Notes under the pieces: generated by a model
What the model was told of the DNA's origin: nothing
Database searches by the model: none
Seen by the model: only the letters and a program-made list of their open reading frames with translations
Program-made: the position numbers and the translations under genes
Shown: positions 28,880 through 38,645 of the stretch, piece after piece
How the letters are laid out: every line of letters begins with the position of its first letter
Numbering within the stretch: the first letter of the stretch is position 1
Assembly: GCA_011772965.1 (NCBI GenBank)
Contig: WVYN01000080.1
Location: 40,261 to 104,260 of the forward strand
Source: Gammaproteobacteria bacterium
Lineage (GTDB): Bacteria; Pseudomonadota; Gammaproteobacteria; Eutrophobiales; Eutrophobiaceae
Reading direction: 5' to 3'
DNA length: 64,000 nt

Positions 28880-29224
28880 TTAGCCTGTTTCTTTCAGGCT
28901 GAAACTTTCACCACAGCCACAGGTTTCCTGCACGTTTGGGTTACTGAATCTGAATCCTGCATTCAGGCCTTCCCGAACGTAATCCAGCTCGGTACCAGCC
29001 AGGTAAAGCAGACTTTGAGGGTCGGTAATGATCTTGATGCCGTGGCTCTCAAATACCTTGTCCTGGTCGTTAATTTCCCTGGCGGCCTCAATGACGTACT
29101 GGTATCCGGAACATCCCGTAGGTTTAACGCCAACGCGCAGGCCTATCATCTCCTCCTGCTTACCCAGATAGTTCCGGACATGCTCAGCGGCCTGTTCTGT
29201 CAAAATGATGTCTGTCGTACTCAT
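28880..29224 (-). CDS. A-type Fe-S carrier protein (SufA/IscA/ErpA family)
   Basis: 114 aa. Cys38 in PTGCSGYQY and the C-terminal pair in [11 protein letters not shown] form the three-cysteine A-type site that passes clusters to client proteins. By position, between iscR and sufB, it is a SufA equivalent, but the sequence does not decide between SufA, IscA and ErpA. 15 bases after iscR. Confidence 0.92.
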   Translation of the reverse strand: MSTTDIILTEQAAEHVRNYLGKQEEMIGLRVGVKPTGCSGYQYVIEAAREINDQDKVFESHGIKIITDPQSLLYLAGTELDYVREGLNAGFRFSNPNVQETCGCGESFSLKETG

Positions 29225-29239
29225 ATATTCTTCAACTCC

Positions 29240-29698
29240 CTAGTGAGGACGTAATTGCATGATCACAGCGTCCTGCCGCTTGGAAACCTGTCGGACTTCC
29301 TTGCGCTGGACCAGTTCGGCCAGGGTGATCTGCTTGAGATAGGAAGCAATATGGTTACTCAAGTCATCCCACAGATCGTGGGTCAGGCACCGCAGCTCAC
29401 CCTGGCAATTTTCCTGGCCGCCACAGCGGGTGGCATCCACGTGTTCGTCTACTGCATTGATCACATCGGCTACTGTTATTGCTTCCGGTTCACGCTTAAG
29501 GCGGTATCCGCCACCGGGACCACGGCTACTTTCCACCAAGCCGTTTTTCCTGAGCTTGGAGAACAACTGTTCCAGGTAGGCGAGTGAAATATCTTGCCTG
29601 CTGGCGATATCAGCCAGGTTAACCGGGTCCTCCGATTTGTGGAGGCTGAGGTCAAGCATGGCGGTTACGGCATAACGTCCTTTGGTCGTCAGTTTCAT
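29240..29698 (-). CDS. iscR: Fe-S cluster-sensing regulator IscR (Rrf2 family)
   Basis: 152 aa. N-terminal winged helix [20 protein letters not shown] with [20 protein letters not shown] as recognition part. The [2Fe-2S] ligands Cys92, Cys98, Cys104 ([13 protein letters not shown]) and His107 are at the positions known in E. coli IscR, so cluster sensing should be intact. It heads a SUF operon here instead of an ISC operon. A type-1 IscR site lies about 55 bases upstream, so the operon is probably repressed by holo-IscR. Confidence 0.97.
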   Translation of the reverse strand: MKLTTKGRYAVTAMLDLSLHKSEDPVNLADIASRQDISLAYLEQLFSKLRKNGLVESSRGPGGGYRLKREPEAITVADVINAVDEHVDATRCGGQENCQGELRCLTHDLWDDLSNHIASYLKQITLAELVQRKEVRQVSKRQDAVIMQLRPH

Positions 29699-29747
29699 AG
29701 TCTCATATTATCGCAATGCAACATTTTTTTTGGGTGCTGCAGCTTTA

Positions 29748-29773
29748 CATTTCTGACTAATTTAGTCAAGTAA
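29748..29773 (-). promoter_or_regulatory. IscR type-1 binding site overlapping the suf promoter
   Basis: GACTAATTTAGTC (29755-29767) followed by AAGTA matches the type-1 IscR consensus (GACT-R-WWW-Y-AGTC-RR-STA) at nearly every fixed base. On the minus strand TTGACT within it can serve as a -35. A second, weaker copy (TACTAAATTACTC, 29780-29792) lies next to it. This fits autorepression of iscR and the suf genes. Confidence 0.75.
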
Positions 29774-29969
29774 ATATCCTACTAAATTACTCATGAATTA
29801 TGAAGCCAAAAATTGGCCAGTTTTTAGCCGTTCGATTGTAGCGGGCTGAGAAGCCCTAACGAGTGCGAATTCTGAAATAAGTCTCTGTTTTAATTATATA
29901 TTACAGATTAGCGGTGGTTACACACCGGTTGCCAGCAAATTTCAGGTGCGTGGCCCACCGGTGCCGTAA

Positions 29970-30665
29970 TCAATCTTTTTTCTTCAGTTGTTCCAGATCA
30001 TCGTCCACCTTGTGCAAGTGGTCGAGGATGGTGTTTAACGCATTCTGGATGGGATCCGGCATGTCCTCGCGCTCGGCATAGGCATCGAAACCCATCTTTT
30101 TGGCCATGGCCTCGCGTTGGGCGGTCAGTTTTTCCTTGATTTCCTGTTTCACCACGACATGACCGGGCACGCCGACAACCGTGGCGCCCACGGGAACGTC
30201 TTTTACGACCACCGCATTACAGCCGATGCGGGCGCCGGTGCCAATGGTAATCGGGCCGAGTATCTTGGCACCGGCGCCGATGACAACATTGTTTTCCAGT
30301 GTCGGATGCCGCTTGCCTTTTTGCCAAGTGGTGCCGCCAAGTGTGACCCCATGATAGATGGAGCAGTCATCACCGATTTCCGATGTTTCACCGATGACGA
30401 TCCCCATGCCATGGTCAATAAAAAACCGTTCACCGATTTTAGCGCCGGGATGGATTTCAATGCCGGTGAGGAAGCGGGCGATATGAGCACCGAAGCGTGC
30501 CAACAGATACAGTTTTTTCTTCCAGAACCAGTGATTGATCCGGTGAAACATGATGGCTTGGAAACCTGGACAGGTCAGTATGGTTTCCGCAACAGAGCGC
30601 GCAGCCGGATCTCTTTCAAACACCACCTCTATTTCTTCTCTGATCGTCTTGAACATTCGCTTCAC
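29970..30665 (-). CDS. cysE: Serine O-acetyltransferase CysE
   Basis: 231 aa; acetylates serine as the first step of cysteine synthesis. N-terminal helical part ([39 protein letters not shown]) and left-handed beta-helix with hexapeptide repeats ([21 protein letters not shown] and further, [27 protein letters not shown]). The first ATG at 30665 overlaps the valS stop by 4 bases; ATG 30656 is possible. Shorter than E. coli CysE, like the form often found next to iscR. Confidence 0.95.
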   Translation of the reverse strand: MKRMFKTIREEIEVVFERDPAARSVAETILTCPGFQAIMFHRINHWFWKKKLYLLARFGAHIARFLTGIEIHPGAKIGERFFIDHGMGIVIGETSEIGDDCSIYHGVTLGGTTWQKGKRHPTLENNVVIGAGAKILGPITIGTGARIGCNAVVVKDVPVGATVVGVPGHVVVKQEIKEKLTAQREAMAKKMGFDAYAEREDMPDPIQNALNTILDHLHKVDDDLEQLKKKD

Positions 30666-33427
30666 CGTTGCAGGTTTTGCATCTTTTCCATTTGTTGGTT
30701 GAGTCTTTCCAGTATGCCCAGAGTTTCCTGCAGTTTCTGTTTTTCTTTGTCGACAACTTCTGCGGGTGCGCGTGAAACGAAATTCTCGTTATTCAGTTTC
30801 CCCTCCAGTCGCTGTTTTTCTGCCGCACGTTTTTCGATTTCCTTGCCTAGCCGTTCTATCTCGACGGCCGGGTCGATCAGATTAGCCAGTGGCACGAGCA
30901 GGGTCATGTCACCGGCCAGAGCGATAACGGCGTCATCAGTATCAGTCACCGGGGGGCCGACGGACTCCAGTCGCGCCAGTGTGTTGAGATAATGAATATG
31001 TTGCTTGAGCCAATCCTGTTCCTGTTTAGAACCGCCCTTGATTTGTACCGCCAATGGTTTGCCCGGCGGGATATCACGTTCAGCGCGTATGCGCCTGACT
31101 CCAAGTATAAATGATTTGATCCAGTCAATGGCATCAGCCGCGTCTTTGTCAATTGTTACTGCTGAGGAATCTGGGTAGGCCTCCAGCATGATACTGGGGC
31201 CGGACTTGTTCAAAAGTGGTGAGACCTTTAACCAGAGTTCGTCTGTAATAAATGGCATAAACGGATGTAATAAACGCAACAGGGCTTCCAGTACACTGAT
31301 TAATGTATGCAAGGTCCCGCGTTTCTCTGCCTCGCTGGCATTATCACTGGTCAGCGTCGTCTTTGAGAGTTCCAGGTACCAGTCGCAATATTCATCCCAG
31401 GTGAATTCATAGAGTTCCTGCGCCGCCAGATCGAAGCGATAATCATGTATCGTGCGGGCTACATTCTCTATAGTCTGGCTGAGACGGGTCATTATCCAGC
31501 GTTCCGCCAGACCTAACATTTTCTCTCCCCCGTTGATATTTATGGTTTGCGTTTCAACACTCATCATTACATAGCGTGCCGCATTCCAGAGCTTGTTGCA
31601 GAAATTGCGGTAGCCTTGGATACGGCCTATGTCAAAGCGGATGTCGCGGCCCTGGGTCGCGAGCGAGGCAAAGGTAAATCGTAAGGAATCCGTGCCGTAG
31701 GCTTCAATGCCATTCGGGAAATATTGACGCGTGGCCTTTTCGATCTTTTCCGCATCCTGCGGACGCATCAAACCCGAAGTCCGTTTTTTCACCAGTTCAC
31801 CAAGGCTGATGCCGTCGATCAGATCAATGGGGTCAAGGATGTTACCCTTGGACTTGGACATCTTCTGGCCCTCGGCGTCCCGTATCAACCCATGCATATA
31901 AACTTCATGGAAGGGCACCTTGCCGGTGAACTTGAGTCCCATCATGATCATTCGCGCGACCCAGAAGAAGATTATATCGAAGGCTGTTACCAGGACGCTG
32001 GTAGGATAAAACTGCTGCATCTCCGGGCTGTCCTCTGGCCAGCCCAGCGTGGAGAAAGGCCAGAGGGCGGAGGAAAACCAGGTGTCAAGCACATCTTCAT
32101 CCTGGCTTAATTCAATATTGTCATCCAGATTTTCCTGTGTCCGGATCGCAGCCTCGGATTCACCAACATAAATATTACCATTCGGATCATACCAAGCCGG
32201 GATCTGGTGGCCCCACCACAACTGGCGGCTGATACACCAGTCCTCGATATTGCGCATCCATTCAAAGTAGGTCTTTGACCAGTTTTCCGGCACAAAGCGG
32301 ACATCGCCATTTTCTACGGCTTCGATTGCGGGTTCGGCCAGCGGTGCAATCTTCACGTACCACTGGTCAGTCAGATAGGGTTCCACCACTGCATGGGATC
32401 GATCGCCCCTGGGTACCATCAGCCTGTGTGGCTCGGTTTTTTCCAGCAGATCGGCCGTTTCCAGATCAATAATGATTTGTTTGCGGGCAACGTAACGGTC
32501 CAGCCCGCGGTATGGCTTCGGCGCGTTTTCATTAAGTACGGCGTCGATCGTGAATATATTAATGAGTGGCAGATCATGGCGCATGCCAACAACGTAATCA
32601 TTAAAATCATGGGCAGGCGTGATCTTGACGCAGCCCGTGCCGAATTCGGGGTCAACATAATCATCGGCTATGATCGGGATGGTGCGCCCGGTCAATGGCA
32701 GTTCCAGCTGTTTACCAATCAGTGAGCGGTAACGTTCATCGTCCGGGTGTACGGCCACGGCCGCGTCACCCAGCATGGTTTCGGGGCGGGTCGTGGCCAC
32801 AATCACATGCTCAGTTTCCCCCTGAACCGGGTAACGGATGTGCCACATATGACCATTTTCTTCCCGGGAGATAACTTCCAGATCGGAGATGGCGGTATGC
32901 AGGACCGGGTCCCAGTTAACCAGGCGTTTACCCCGGTAGATTAAACCCTCATTGTAAAGATCAATAAAGACCTTTTGCACGGCCTTGGACAGGCCTTGAT
33001 CCATGGTAAAACGTTCCCTGGACCAATCCATAGAGGTGCCAAGCCGGCGAAGCTGACGGGTAATGGTATTGCCGGAATGATGTTTCCAGTCCCACACCTT
33101 TGCAATGAATTTTTCGCGGCCCAGATCATGGCGACTGATACCTTCCTGTTCCAGTTGCCGCTCGACCACCATCTGCGTGGCGATCCCGGCATGGTCGGTG
33201 CCACATTGCCAGAGTGTCCGGTCACCCTGCATACGATGGTAACGAATCAATATATCCATCAGGGTATGTTGAAAGGCATGGCCCATATGCAGACTGCCGG
33301 TGACATTGGGTGGCGGTAGCATGATGCAGTATCCCGGGCCGTCCCCGGCGGGAGCAAAATACCCGTTTTCCTCCCAGCACTGATACATGCGGGATTCAAT
33401 GGTGTGGGGATCGTAGGTTTTTTCCAT
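30662..33427 (-). CDS. valS: Valyl-tRNA synthetase ValS
   Basis: 921 aa class I synthetase. HIGH motif is [19 protein letters not shown] motif is [15 protein letters not shown], the editing domain spans roughly residues 190-340 ([21 protein letters not shown]), and the C-terminal coiled coil ([21 protein letters not shown]) is present. Followed by cysE with a 4-base overlap; preceded by an unknown acidic protein gene about 100 bases upstream. Confidence 0.98.
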   Translation of the reverse strand: MEKTYDPHTIESRMYQCWEENGYFAPAGDGPGYCIMLPPPNVTGSLHMGHAFQHTLMDILIRYHRMQGDRTLWQCGTDHAGIATQMVVERQLEQEGISRHDLGREKFIAKVWDWKHHSGNTITRQLRRLGTSMDWSRERFTMDQGLSKAVQKVFIDLYNEGLIYRGKRLVNWDPVLHTAISDLEVISREENGHMWHIRYPVQGETEHVIVATTRPETMLGDAAVAVHPDDERYRSLIGKQLELPLTGRTIPIIADDYVDPEFGTGCVKITPAHDFNDYVVGMRHDLPLINIFTIDAVLNENAPKPYRGLDRYVARKQIIIDLETADLLEKTEPHRLMVPRGDRSHAVVEPYLTDQWYVKIAPLAEPAIEAVENGDVRFVPENWSKTYFEWMRNIEDWCISRQLWWGHQIPAWYDPNGNIYVGESEAAIRTQENLDDNIELSQDEDVLDTWFSSALWPFSTLGWPEDSPEMQQFYPTSVLVTAFDIIFFWVARMIMMGLKFTGKVPFHEVYMHGLIRDAEGQKMSKSKGNILDPIDLIDGISLGELVKKRTSGLMRPQDAEKIEKATRQYFPNGIEAYGTDSLRFTFASLATQGRDIRFDIGRIQGYRNFCNKLWNAARYVMMSVETQTININGGEKMLGLAERWIMTRLSQTIENVARTIHDYRFDLAAQELYEFTWDEYCDWYLELSKTTLTSDNASEAEKRGTLHTLISVLEALLRLLHPFMPFITDELWLKVSPLLNKSGPSIMLEAYPDSSAVTIDKDAADAIDWIKSFILGVRRIRAERDIPPGKPLAVQIKGGSKQEQDWLKQHIHYLNTLARLESVGPPVTDTDDAVIALAGDMTLLVPLANLIDPAVEIERLGKEIEKRAAEKQRLEGKLNNENFVSRAPAEVVDKEKQKLQETLGILERLNQQMEKMQNLQR

Positions 33428-33525
33428 GATAACTGGCTGTCCGGAAACTTAACGTCGAAAGTCGGGCATTATGCCAGTATTGTTGGAAGTTTTAACCGTT
33501 GCCTGAGGGTATTTACCGGACCGGT

Positions 33526-33963
33526 TCAGTCCTTGTCCTTGTCACGGCCTATTTTTTCATCGTCTGATTCCAGTTGCATCCTCAACTCATTGATGATGCT
33601 GTCCTTGATTGCATCTTTCACTAATACCAGTAATGAGTCCAGTTCCTGGGCTAGCTTATTGTCCACTTGTGCAAGCAGGCGATCGAGTCGTTCCTTGGTC
33701 AAATCAAACTCGACCGGGCTTGGGGTATCCAGGTAGGGGTTGTCCTCGTTGGACAGGCTTGGGTATTCAGTCTGTTCCATCTCCGGATCATCTTCAACAA
33801 TGTCATCCAGCACCGGAATATCGGCCTGTTCATCCGCAGAGTCTTCGGGCTTGACCTGGGAGGAGAGGATGTTTTCGAGGGCGTCGATGCTGGCATCCAG
33901 CTCGGCCTCGTCTTTCTTGGGCTTAATCTTGTCGTTCTTGTCGGATTTAGGCGGCGTAGTCAT
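33526..33963 (-). CDS. Unknown acidic protein between holC and valS
   Basis: 145 aa; I do not recognise it. The first 20 residues are Lys-rich (PPKSDKNDKIKPKKDEAE), the next 60 very acidic and probably disordered, and the C-terminal third looks like one long amphipathic helix (ERLDRLLAQVDNKLAQELDSLL and on). No signal peptide, membrane segment or cysteines. It starts inside holC (17-base overlap) and so is translated with it. Codon use and the coupled start support a real gene. It might work near the pol III chi subunit, but that is inference from position only. Confidence 0.7.
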   Translation of the reverse strand: MTTPPKSDKNDKIKPKKDEAELDASIDALENILSSQVKPEDSADEQADIPVLDDIVEDDPEMEQTEYPSLSNEDNPYLDTPSPVEFDLTKERLDRLLAQVDNKLAQELDSLLVLVKDAIKDSIINELRMQLESDDEKIGRDKDKD

Positions 33964-34390
33964 TCTCTGAGCCTATCGTATGATTATGCAATTCACAGCC
34001 CCGCTGCCGATAGTCCCGGTAACGTTGACGGGCAATCTCACGTTCAGATTCATCGCCGCTGACAATCTCAACAATTCTCGAAAAGTTTTCTGCCTGTCGG
34101 GGGATTGTGTCAGAGAGATTAATCAGGACGTCCTGTTGTCCGGCATGATCCGGTTCCCAGCCTATGGTCACGGGAATATCTGCGGATATTTGCCCGTCTG
34201 CCCGTTGATGTGGCAGAAAGCTGATGTCGCGGAATGTCCAGAGCAGATCATCCATTCTTGCAACCTGCTCACTGGATGTGGCTTGCAGGTAAACAGAATG
34301 TCCCTGCTGCCGGGCCTTTTGTGCCATGACGCAGGCGAACTGGTCAGCTCTAGCAGCAGGCGGCAGGACGTAAAAATCAACTCTTGGCAT
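33947..34390 (-). CDS. holC: DNA polymerase III chi subunit HolC
   Basis: 147 aa. VDFYVLPPAARADQFACVMAQKARQQGHSVY (in part), LWTFRDISFLPHQRAD and INLSDTIPRQAENFSRIVEIV are chi family segments. Chi binds SSB and the clamp loader. It lies between pepA (17 bases upstream) and the unknown acidic gene, then valS; pepA-holC-valS is the common gammaproteobacterial order. Confidence 0.92.
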   Translation of the reverse strand: MPRVDFYVLPPAARADQFACVMAQKARQQGHSVYLQATSSEQVARMDDLLWTFRDISFLPHQRADGQISADIPVTIGWEPDHAGQQDVLINLSDTIPRQAENFSRIVEIVSGDESEREIARQRYRDYRQRGCELHNHTIGSENDYAA

Positions 34391-34407
34391 GGGTCAAAAC
34401 AATCAAA

Positions 34408-35898
34408 CTATTTACTTTTATCCAGCAGGTATTGTACCAGCAGGGGTACTGGGCGCCCGGTTGCGCCCTTCTTTTTCCCGGTAATCCAGGCCGTGCCAGC
34501 AATATCAAGATGGGCCCAGTGGAATTTCTTGGTGAATCGGCCCAGAAAGCAGGCCGCCGTGATCGTACCGGCCTCACGACCACCGATATTCTGCATGTCC
34601 GCGAACGGGCTGTTGATCAACTTGTCGTAATCGTCCCAGATGGGCAATTGCCAGGCCCGGTCACCAGTCGTTTCTCCAGCATTAAGAATATCTTTTGCTA
34701 ATGGATTATGGTTGCTCATTAGGCCGGAGGCATGGCTGCCAAGCGCCACAATACAGGCGCCAGTCAGAGTGGCAATATCGATCACTGTGGCCGGGTTAAA
34801 ACGTTCTGAATAAGTGAGCGCATCACAGAGAATCAGGCGACCCTCGGCATCGGTATTCAGGATTTCTACCGTCTGTCCGGACATGCTCTTGATAATATCG
34901 CCCGGTTTGGTGGCCCGGCCGCCGGGCATATTCTCCGTTGCGGGCACCACGCCGGTGATATTGATAGGCAGACCTATTTCGGCTGCCGCAACCAGAGTGC
35001 CAAAAACGCTGGCGGCGCCACACATGTCATACTTCATTTCATCCATGGCCGCGGCCGGCTTGATGGAAATGCCGCCGGTATCAAAGGTCACGCCTTTGCC
35101 AACCAGTACATAGGGCTTGCTACCGGCCTTGCCACCCTTGTACTCCATGGTGATGAGCTTGGCGGGTTCGCGGCTGCCCCTCGCCACGGACAGGAGGGTA
35201 TTCATGTTGAGCTTGGCCATTTCCTCTTCGTTCATGATCTTGACCTTGATGGACTTGTAGGTCTTGCCCAATTCTTTTGCTTGGTTGGCCAGGTGCGTCG
35301 GCGTGCAAACATTGGCCGGACGGTTGGCGAGATCCCGGGTGAGCTTCATGCCCTTACTAATGCCTACAGCATGTTGCAGGGCCCTTTCACCTGAATTCAG
35401 TTCTTTCCGGGTCGGTGCAGCCAGTATCAGCTTCTTGAGTTTTTTACGGCTAGCCTTGTTTTTGGTTTTGAACTCGTTGAATTCATAAAGGTTAGACTCA
35501 ATAGTTTGAACGGCCTGGCGGATCTTCCAGTAATAATCACGATTCTTGACGTTGATTTCCGGCAAGTAATTTACTGCCTCAGTTGCCCCGGTATTGATGA
35601 GCTGGTTGATTGCATTGGCAACAATATTGCGGTACTGGTTGTCGTTGATTTCCCTTTCCTTGCCGCAACCAATCAACAGTAAACGATCCGCCAGCAAACC
35701 GGGGACGTTATAGAGCAAAAGCGATTGACCGGGTTTGCCCTCAATATCACCGCGACGAATAGTATTGGAGATGAACTTGTCGCTGATTTTGTCAATGGCC
35801 TTAGCTGCCGGTGATAATTTTCTTGATTCAAAGACACCCACAACCAGGCAAGCTGTGCGCTGTTTTTCTGCGTTACCGCTTTTTATTAGAAATTCCAT
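34408..35898 (-). CDS. pepA: Leucyl aminopeptidase PepA
   Basis: M17 metallopeptidase of 496 aa. The signature NTDAEGRLILCDAL and the metal-site segments VLVGKGVTFDTGGISIKP and KYDMCGAASVFG are complete. In E. coli PepA also binds DNA (Xer recombination, carAB control); whether this one does cannot be seen. Divergent from lptF, 133 bases apart, as in many relatives. Confidence 0.97.
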   Translation of the reverse strand: MEFLIKSGNAEKQRTACLVVGVFESRKLSPAAKAIDKISDKFISNTIRRGDIEGKPGQSLLLYNVPGLLADRLLLIGCGKEREINDNQYRNIVANAINQLINTGATEAVNYLPEINVKNRDYYWKIRQAVQTIESNLYEFNEFKTKNKASRKKLKKLILAAPTRKELNSGERALQHAVGISKGMKLTRDLANRPANVCTPTHLANQAKELGKTYKSIKVKIMNEEEMAKLNMNTLLSVARGSREPAKLITMEYKGGKAGSKPYVLVGKGVTFDTGGISIKPAAAMDEMKYDMCGAASVFGTLVAAAEIGLPINITGVVPATENMPGGRATKPGDIIKSMSGQTVEILNTDAEGRLILCDALTYSERFNPATVIDIATLTGACIVALGSHASGLMSNHNPLAKDILNAGETTGDRAWQLPIWDDYDKLINSPFADMQNIGGREAGTITAACFLGRFTKKFHWAHLDIAGTAWITGKKKGATGRPVPLLVQYLLDKSK

Positions 35899-36031
35899 AC
35901 ATACCTCATTGATTTGAATATTATTTTCCCTGATTTCTTGTGATTTTCTAGTTTTGATGGCTGGATAAGCCAGTATTTGCTATTTTTCTCAAGTTTATTC
36001 ATTTAACGGAAGACACGCAAAGGCGAAAATT

Positions 36032-37132
36032 TTGATCATTGAGCGTTATATTTTTTGGGAAATCACGCAACGCCTCTTCTGGATTGCAGCCATATTGATC
36101 CTGGTTTTTTCGACAGAAAAGTTCGTGGATTATCTGGCAGATGCAGCCGCCGGTAAAATACCTGTCGAGTTTGTCATGAAAATGCTGTCGCTCAAGCTGG
36201 TTTCCATGCAGACGGAAATGCTGCCTGCGGTCATGTTCCTTGCCATCTTACTTGCCTTCTCCAGACTTAATCAGGACAACGAACTAGTCATTATGTCAGC
36301 CGCTGGCATCGGCAAGAAACGCCTGCTGGTTATTACCAGTATATACAGCCTGCTGTTTTGTATTCTGGTTTCAGCCGTTGCTTTTTTCGTCGCTCCCTGG
36401 GCCAAGCACAGGATAGATGAATTGAAAAACGAGGCCTGGAACACGGCAAACATCACCGGGATCATTTCAGGCAAGTTCAAGGAGTTGGACAAGGGGAATG
36501 GGGTGGTTTATGTGGAGAAACTCTCAGACGACAAGCAGGCCATGGAGAATGTATTTTTGCAACTGAGGTACAACAACCGTAACAGTGTGCTGCGATCTAA
36601 TTCGGCGAGATTTCAAATTGATCCAAAACATGGCGGTCGATATATCGTTTTTGATAACGGCACACGTTACGTTGGAGAACCGGGATCGCTGGAATTTCAG
36701 ATCACGGATTATGAAAAATACGGAGTATTGATCCAGGAAGGAGCCCAAGACATAATTTTCAGAAGTATTGAAGCGATGCCAACGGCAACCCTGATGTTAT
36801 CACCTTTACCAAGACATCAGGCAGAATTTCAGTGGCGGCTTTCTGCGTTATTCATTTGTATTTTACTTGGACTGCTAGCGGTGTTGCTGAACCAATATCC
36901 TTTCGGGCAAAAGAAGTTTACTCTGGTTATTCTCGCTATCCTGATTTATTTTCTCTACAACAACCTGCTGGGAATTTCCAAGAGCCTGGTTGAACGCGAG
37001 CACCTGACGCCGTGGATAGGACTCTGGTGGGTACATGCATTACTGATCATAATTTTATTACTGATCTACCATTACCCTAGGGTCATGAAATTCAAACAGG
37101 GATTGTTCGGGTCACGGACTATGAATCCATGA
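36032..37132 (+). CDS. lptF: LPS export permease LptF
   Basis: 366 aa inner-membrane subunit of the LptB2FG transporter that lifts LPS out of the inner membrane. Starts with a TTG (MIIERYIFWEITQRLFWIAA); no ATG or GTG fits and the family begins MIIxRY. Membrane segments occur near residues 12-32, 55-75, 95-120 and three times between 265 and 355, with the periplasmic jellyroll in between. Overlaps lptG by 4 bases. The ribosome site is weak (AAGGCG around 36020). Confidence 0.94.
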   Translation: MIIERYIFWEITQRLFWIAAILILVFSTEKFVDYLADAAAGKIPVEFVMKMLSLKLVSMQTEMLPAVMFLAILLAFSRLNQDNELVIMSAAGIGKKRLLVITSIYSLLFCILVSAVAFFVAPWAKHRIDELKNEAWNTANITGIISGKFKELDKGNGVVYVEKLSDDKQAMENVFLQLRYNNRNSVLRSNSARFQIDPKHGGRYIVFDNGTRYVGEPGSLEFQITDYEKYGVLIQEGAQDIIFRSIEAMPTATLMLSPLPRHQAEFQWRLSALFICILLGLLAVLLNQYPFGQKKFTLVILAILIYFLYNNLLGISKSLVEREHLTPWIGLWWVHALLIIILLLIYHYPRVMKFKQGLFGSRTMNP

Positions 37133-38193
37133 AGATCATTGATCGTTACATCATCGTTACCCTGATCAAGGCCGCCACTGTCGCTATGGTAACTTTTCTG
37201 GCCATTATCGCCTTCCTGACCCTGATAGACGAACTCGGTGATACCGGCAGGGGCAACTACACGACCATAACGGCAATACAGTATGTGTTATTGGTGCTTC
37301 CACGAGTTGCTTACGAGCTTTTTCCCATCGCGGCCGTAATTGGGGCGATGGCCACACTGGGTATTCTTTGCCATAACAGTGAACTGGTCATCCTGCGTAC
37401 CTCGGGTGTATCACTCGTGCGGCTGGCCTGGTCCCTGACAAAGGGCGGACTGCTGATTGTGCTGGCTGCTGTGCTGGTCGGTGAATTTGTCGCCCCGGTT
37501 TCCGAGCAGACAGCCCAGCAATTACGCACGGTTGCTATGTCAGAACAGATTACTCTGAAAACCCGTAATGGCTTCTGGTCCAGGGATGGTGATAACTTTA
37601 TTAACATCAGAAAAATTCTCCCAGGTAATCGAATTGAAGATATTTACGTCTACGAATTTGACAACAATAACAACCTGAAGAGCAGTACCTATGCACAGAG
37701 AGCTGAGTATATTAAAGACCGATGGCAGCTGGAAAACATTGAAAAGTCCTATTTGACACGAACCGGCGTTACGCAGAAGGTTCAGGAAACGGAAAGCTGG
37801 GATGCCTTACTTAATCCGGAGCTGATTAACCTGGTTACTATCCGGCCACAATACCTGACCTTGCTAGAGCTTTACCGTTATATTGAATATCTGAAAAGTA
37901 ACAGCCAGAACAGCCTGCAGTATCAGCAAGCACTCTGGTCGAAACTAATCCAGCCGGTAACTATCATTGCACTCATACTACTGGCCTTGCCACTGGTAAA
38001 AAGTGATTCGCGCTCTATCTCTGTCAGTCAACGTGTCCTGATGGGCAGTCTAATTGGCATTGCCTTTCATTTATTTAACCAGATCGCTGCCCAGATGGGT
38101 GTGGTCTATTCAATCAATTCAATTGTAAGTGCAACGTTGCCTACACTGGTTGTGCTTGCAATTACTTTTTATATGATGCGTCGTTCAGCGTAG
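37129..38193 (+). CDS. lptG: LPS export permease LptG
   Basis: 354 aa partner of LptF. MKIIDRYIIVTLIKAATVAMVTFLAIIAFL opens the protein (first membrane helix), followed by two more helices, a periplasmic jellyroll (residues 130-265) and three C-terminal helices ending LPTLVVLAITFYMMRRSA. FP/E-type segment LVRLAWSLTKGG lies after the second helix. Its last 32 bases overlap the end of the convergent RDD-protein gene. Confidence 0.95.
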   Translation: MKIIDRYIIVTLIKAATVAMVTFLAIIAFLTLIDELGDTGRGNYTTITAIQYVLLVLPRVAYELFPIAAVIGAMATLGILCHNSELVILRTSGVSLVRLAWSLTKGGLLIVLAAVLVGEFVAPVSEQTAQQLRTVAMSEQITLKTRNGFWSRDGDNFINIRKILPGNRIEDIYVYEFDNNNNLKSSTYAQRAEYIKDRWQLENIEKSYLTRTGVTQKVQETESWDALLNPELINLVTIRPQYLTLLELYRYIEYLKSNSQNSLQYQQALWSKLIQPVTIIALILLALPLVKSDSRSISVSQRVLMGSLIGIAFHLFNQIAAQMGVVYSINSIVSATLPTLVVLAITFYMMRRSA

Positions 38194-38617
38194 GCGGGTT
38201 GTCTTGCCTGTCAGTCCTGATGAGTCTTGTGGTCGAGAATTGATCATGCAGGGTTTTATGGTTTTTATTGAAAAGGGCCCATAAAAATCCACCACCCAGT
38301 AATGACCAGGAGAAAATGGAAAGGCTGAAACGGATGATTGCCTTTTTCCAGTCAATTGAATCTCTGTTATCACTGATCAGTTTGACTTTCCAGGTGCGCA
38401 TTCCCAGTGTCTGGCCGCCATGTGTCCATTGCCAACCAAAATAAACATAGGCAATCAATAATAGATAAATGACATAAAATATATTACCGTTGGATATTGC
38501 CTGCCCTTTTGTTATAGGTAGTAATGCCAATGTCAACAGGATATAAATAGAAACTAACAATATGGAGTCATACAGAATAATCAATAATCGGCGTAGCAGG
38601 GAACAGGAACGGCACAC
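38162..38617 (-). CDS. RDD family membrane protein
   Basis: About 151 aa from a GTG at 38617; the start is uncertain because the open frame runs on into the lipocalin gene (to 38788). RDD signature LLRRLLIILYDSILL (with Arg, and Asp in the first helix), then YVYFGWQWTHGGQTLGMRTWKVKL and SIFSWSLLGGGFLWALF. Three to four membrane helices. The role is unknown for most RDD proteins. The end overlaps lptG on the other strand by 32 bases. It is the last gene of the repair unit 42209-38162, 28 bases after the lipocalin stop. Confidence 0.75.
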   Translation of the reverse strand: MCRSCSLLRRLLIILYDSILLVSIYILLTLALLPITKGQAISNGNIFYVIYLLLIAYVYFGWQWTHGGQTLGMRTWKVKLISDNRDSIDWKKAIIRFSLSIFSWSLLGGGFLWALFNKNHKTLHDQFSTTRLIRTDRQDNPPTLNDASYKK

Positions 38618-38645
38618 GGTTTGATGGTAGTAATCTATCTCGCAA

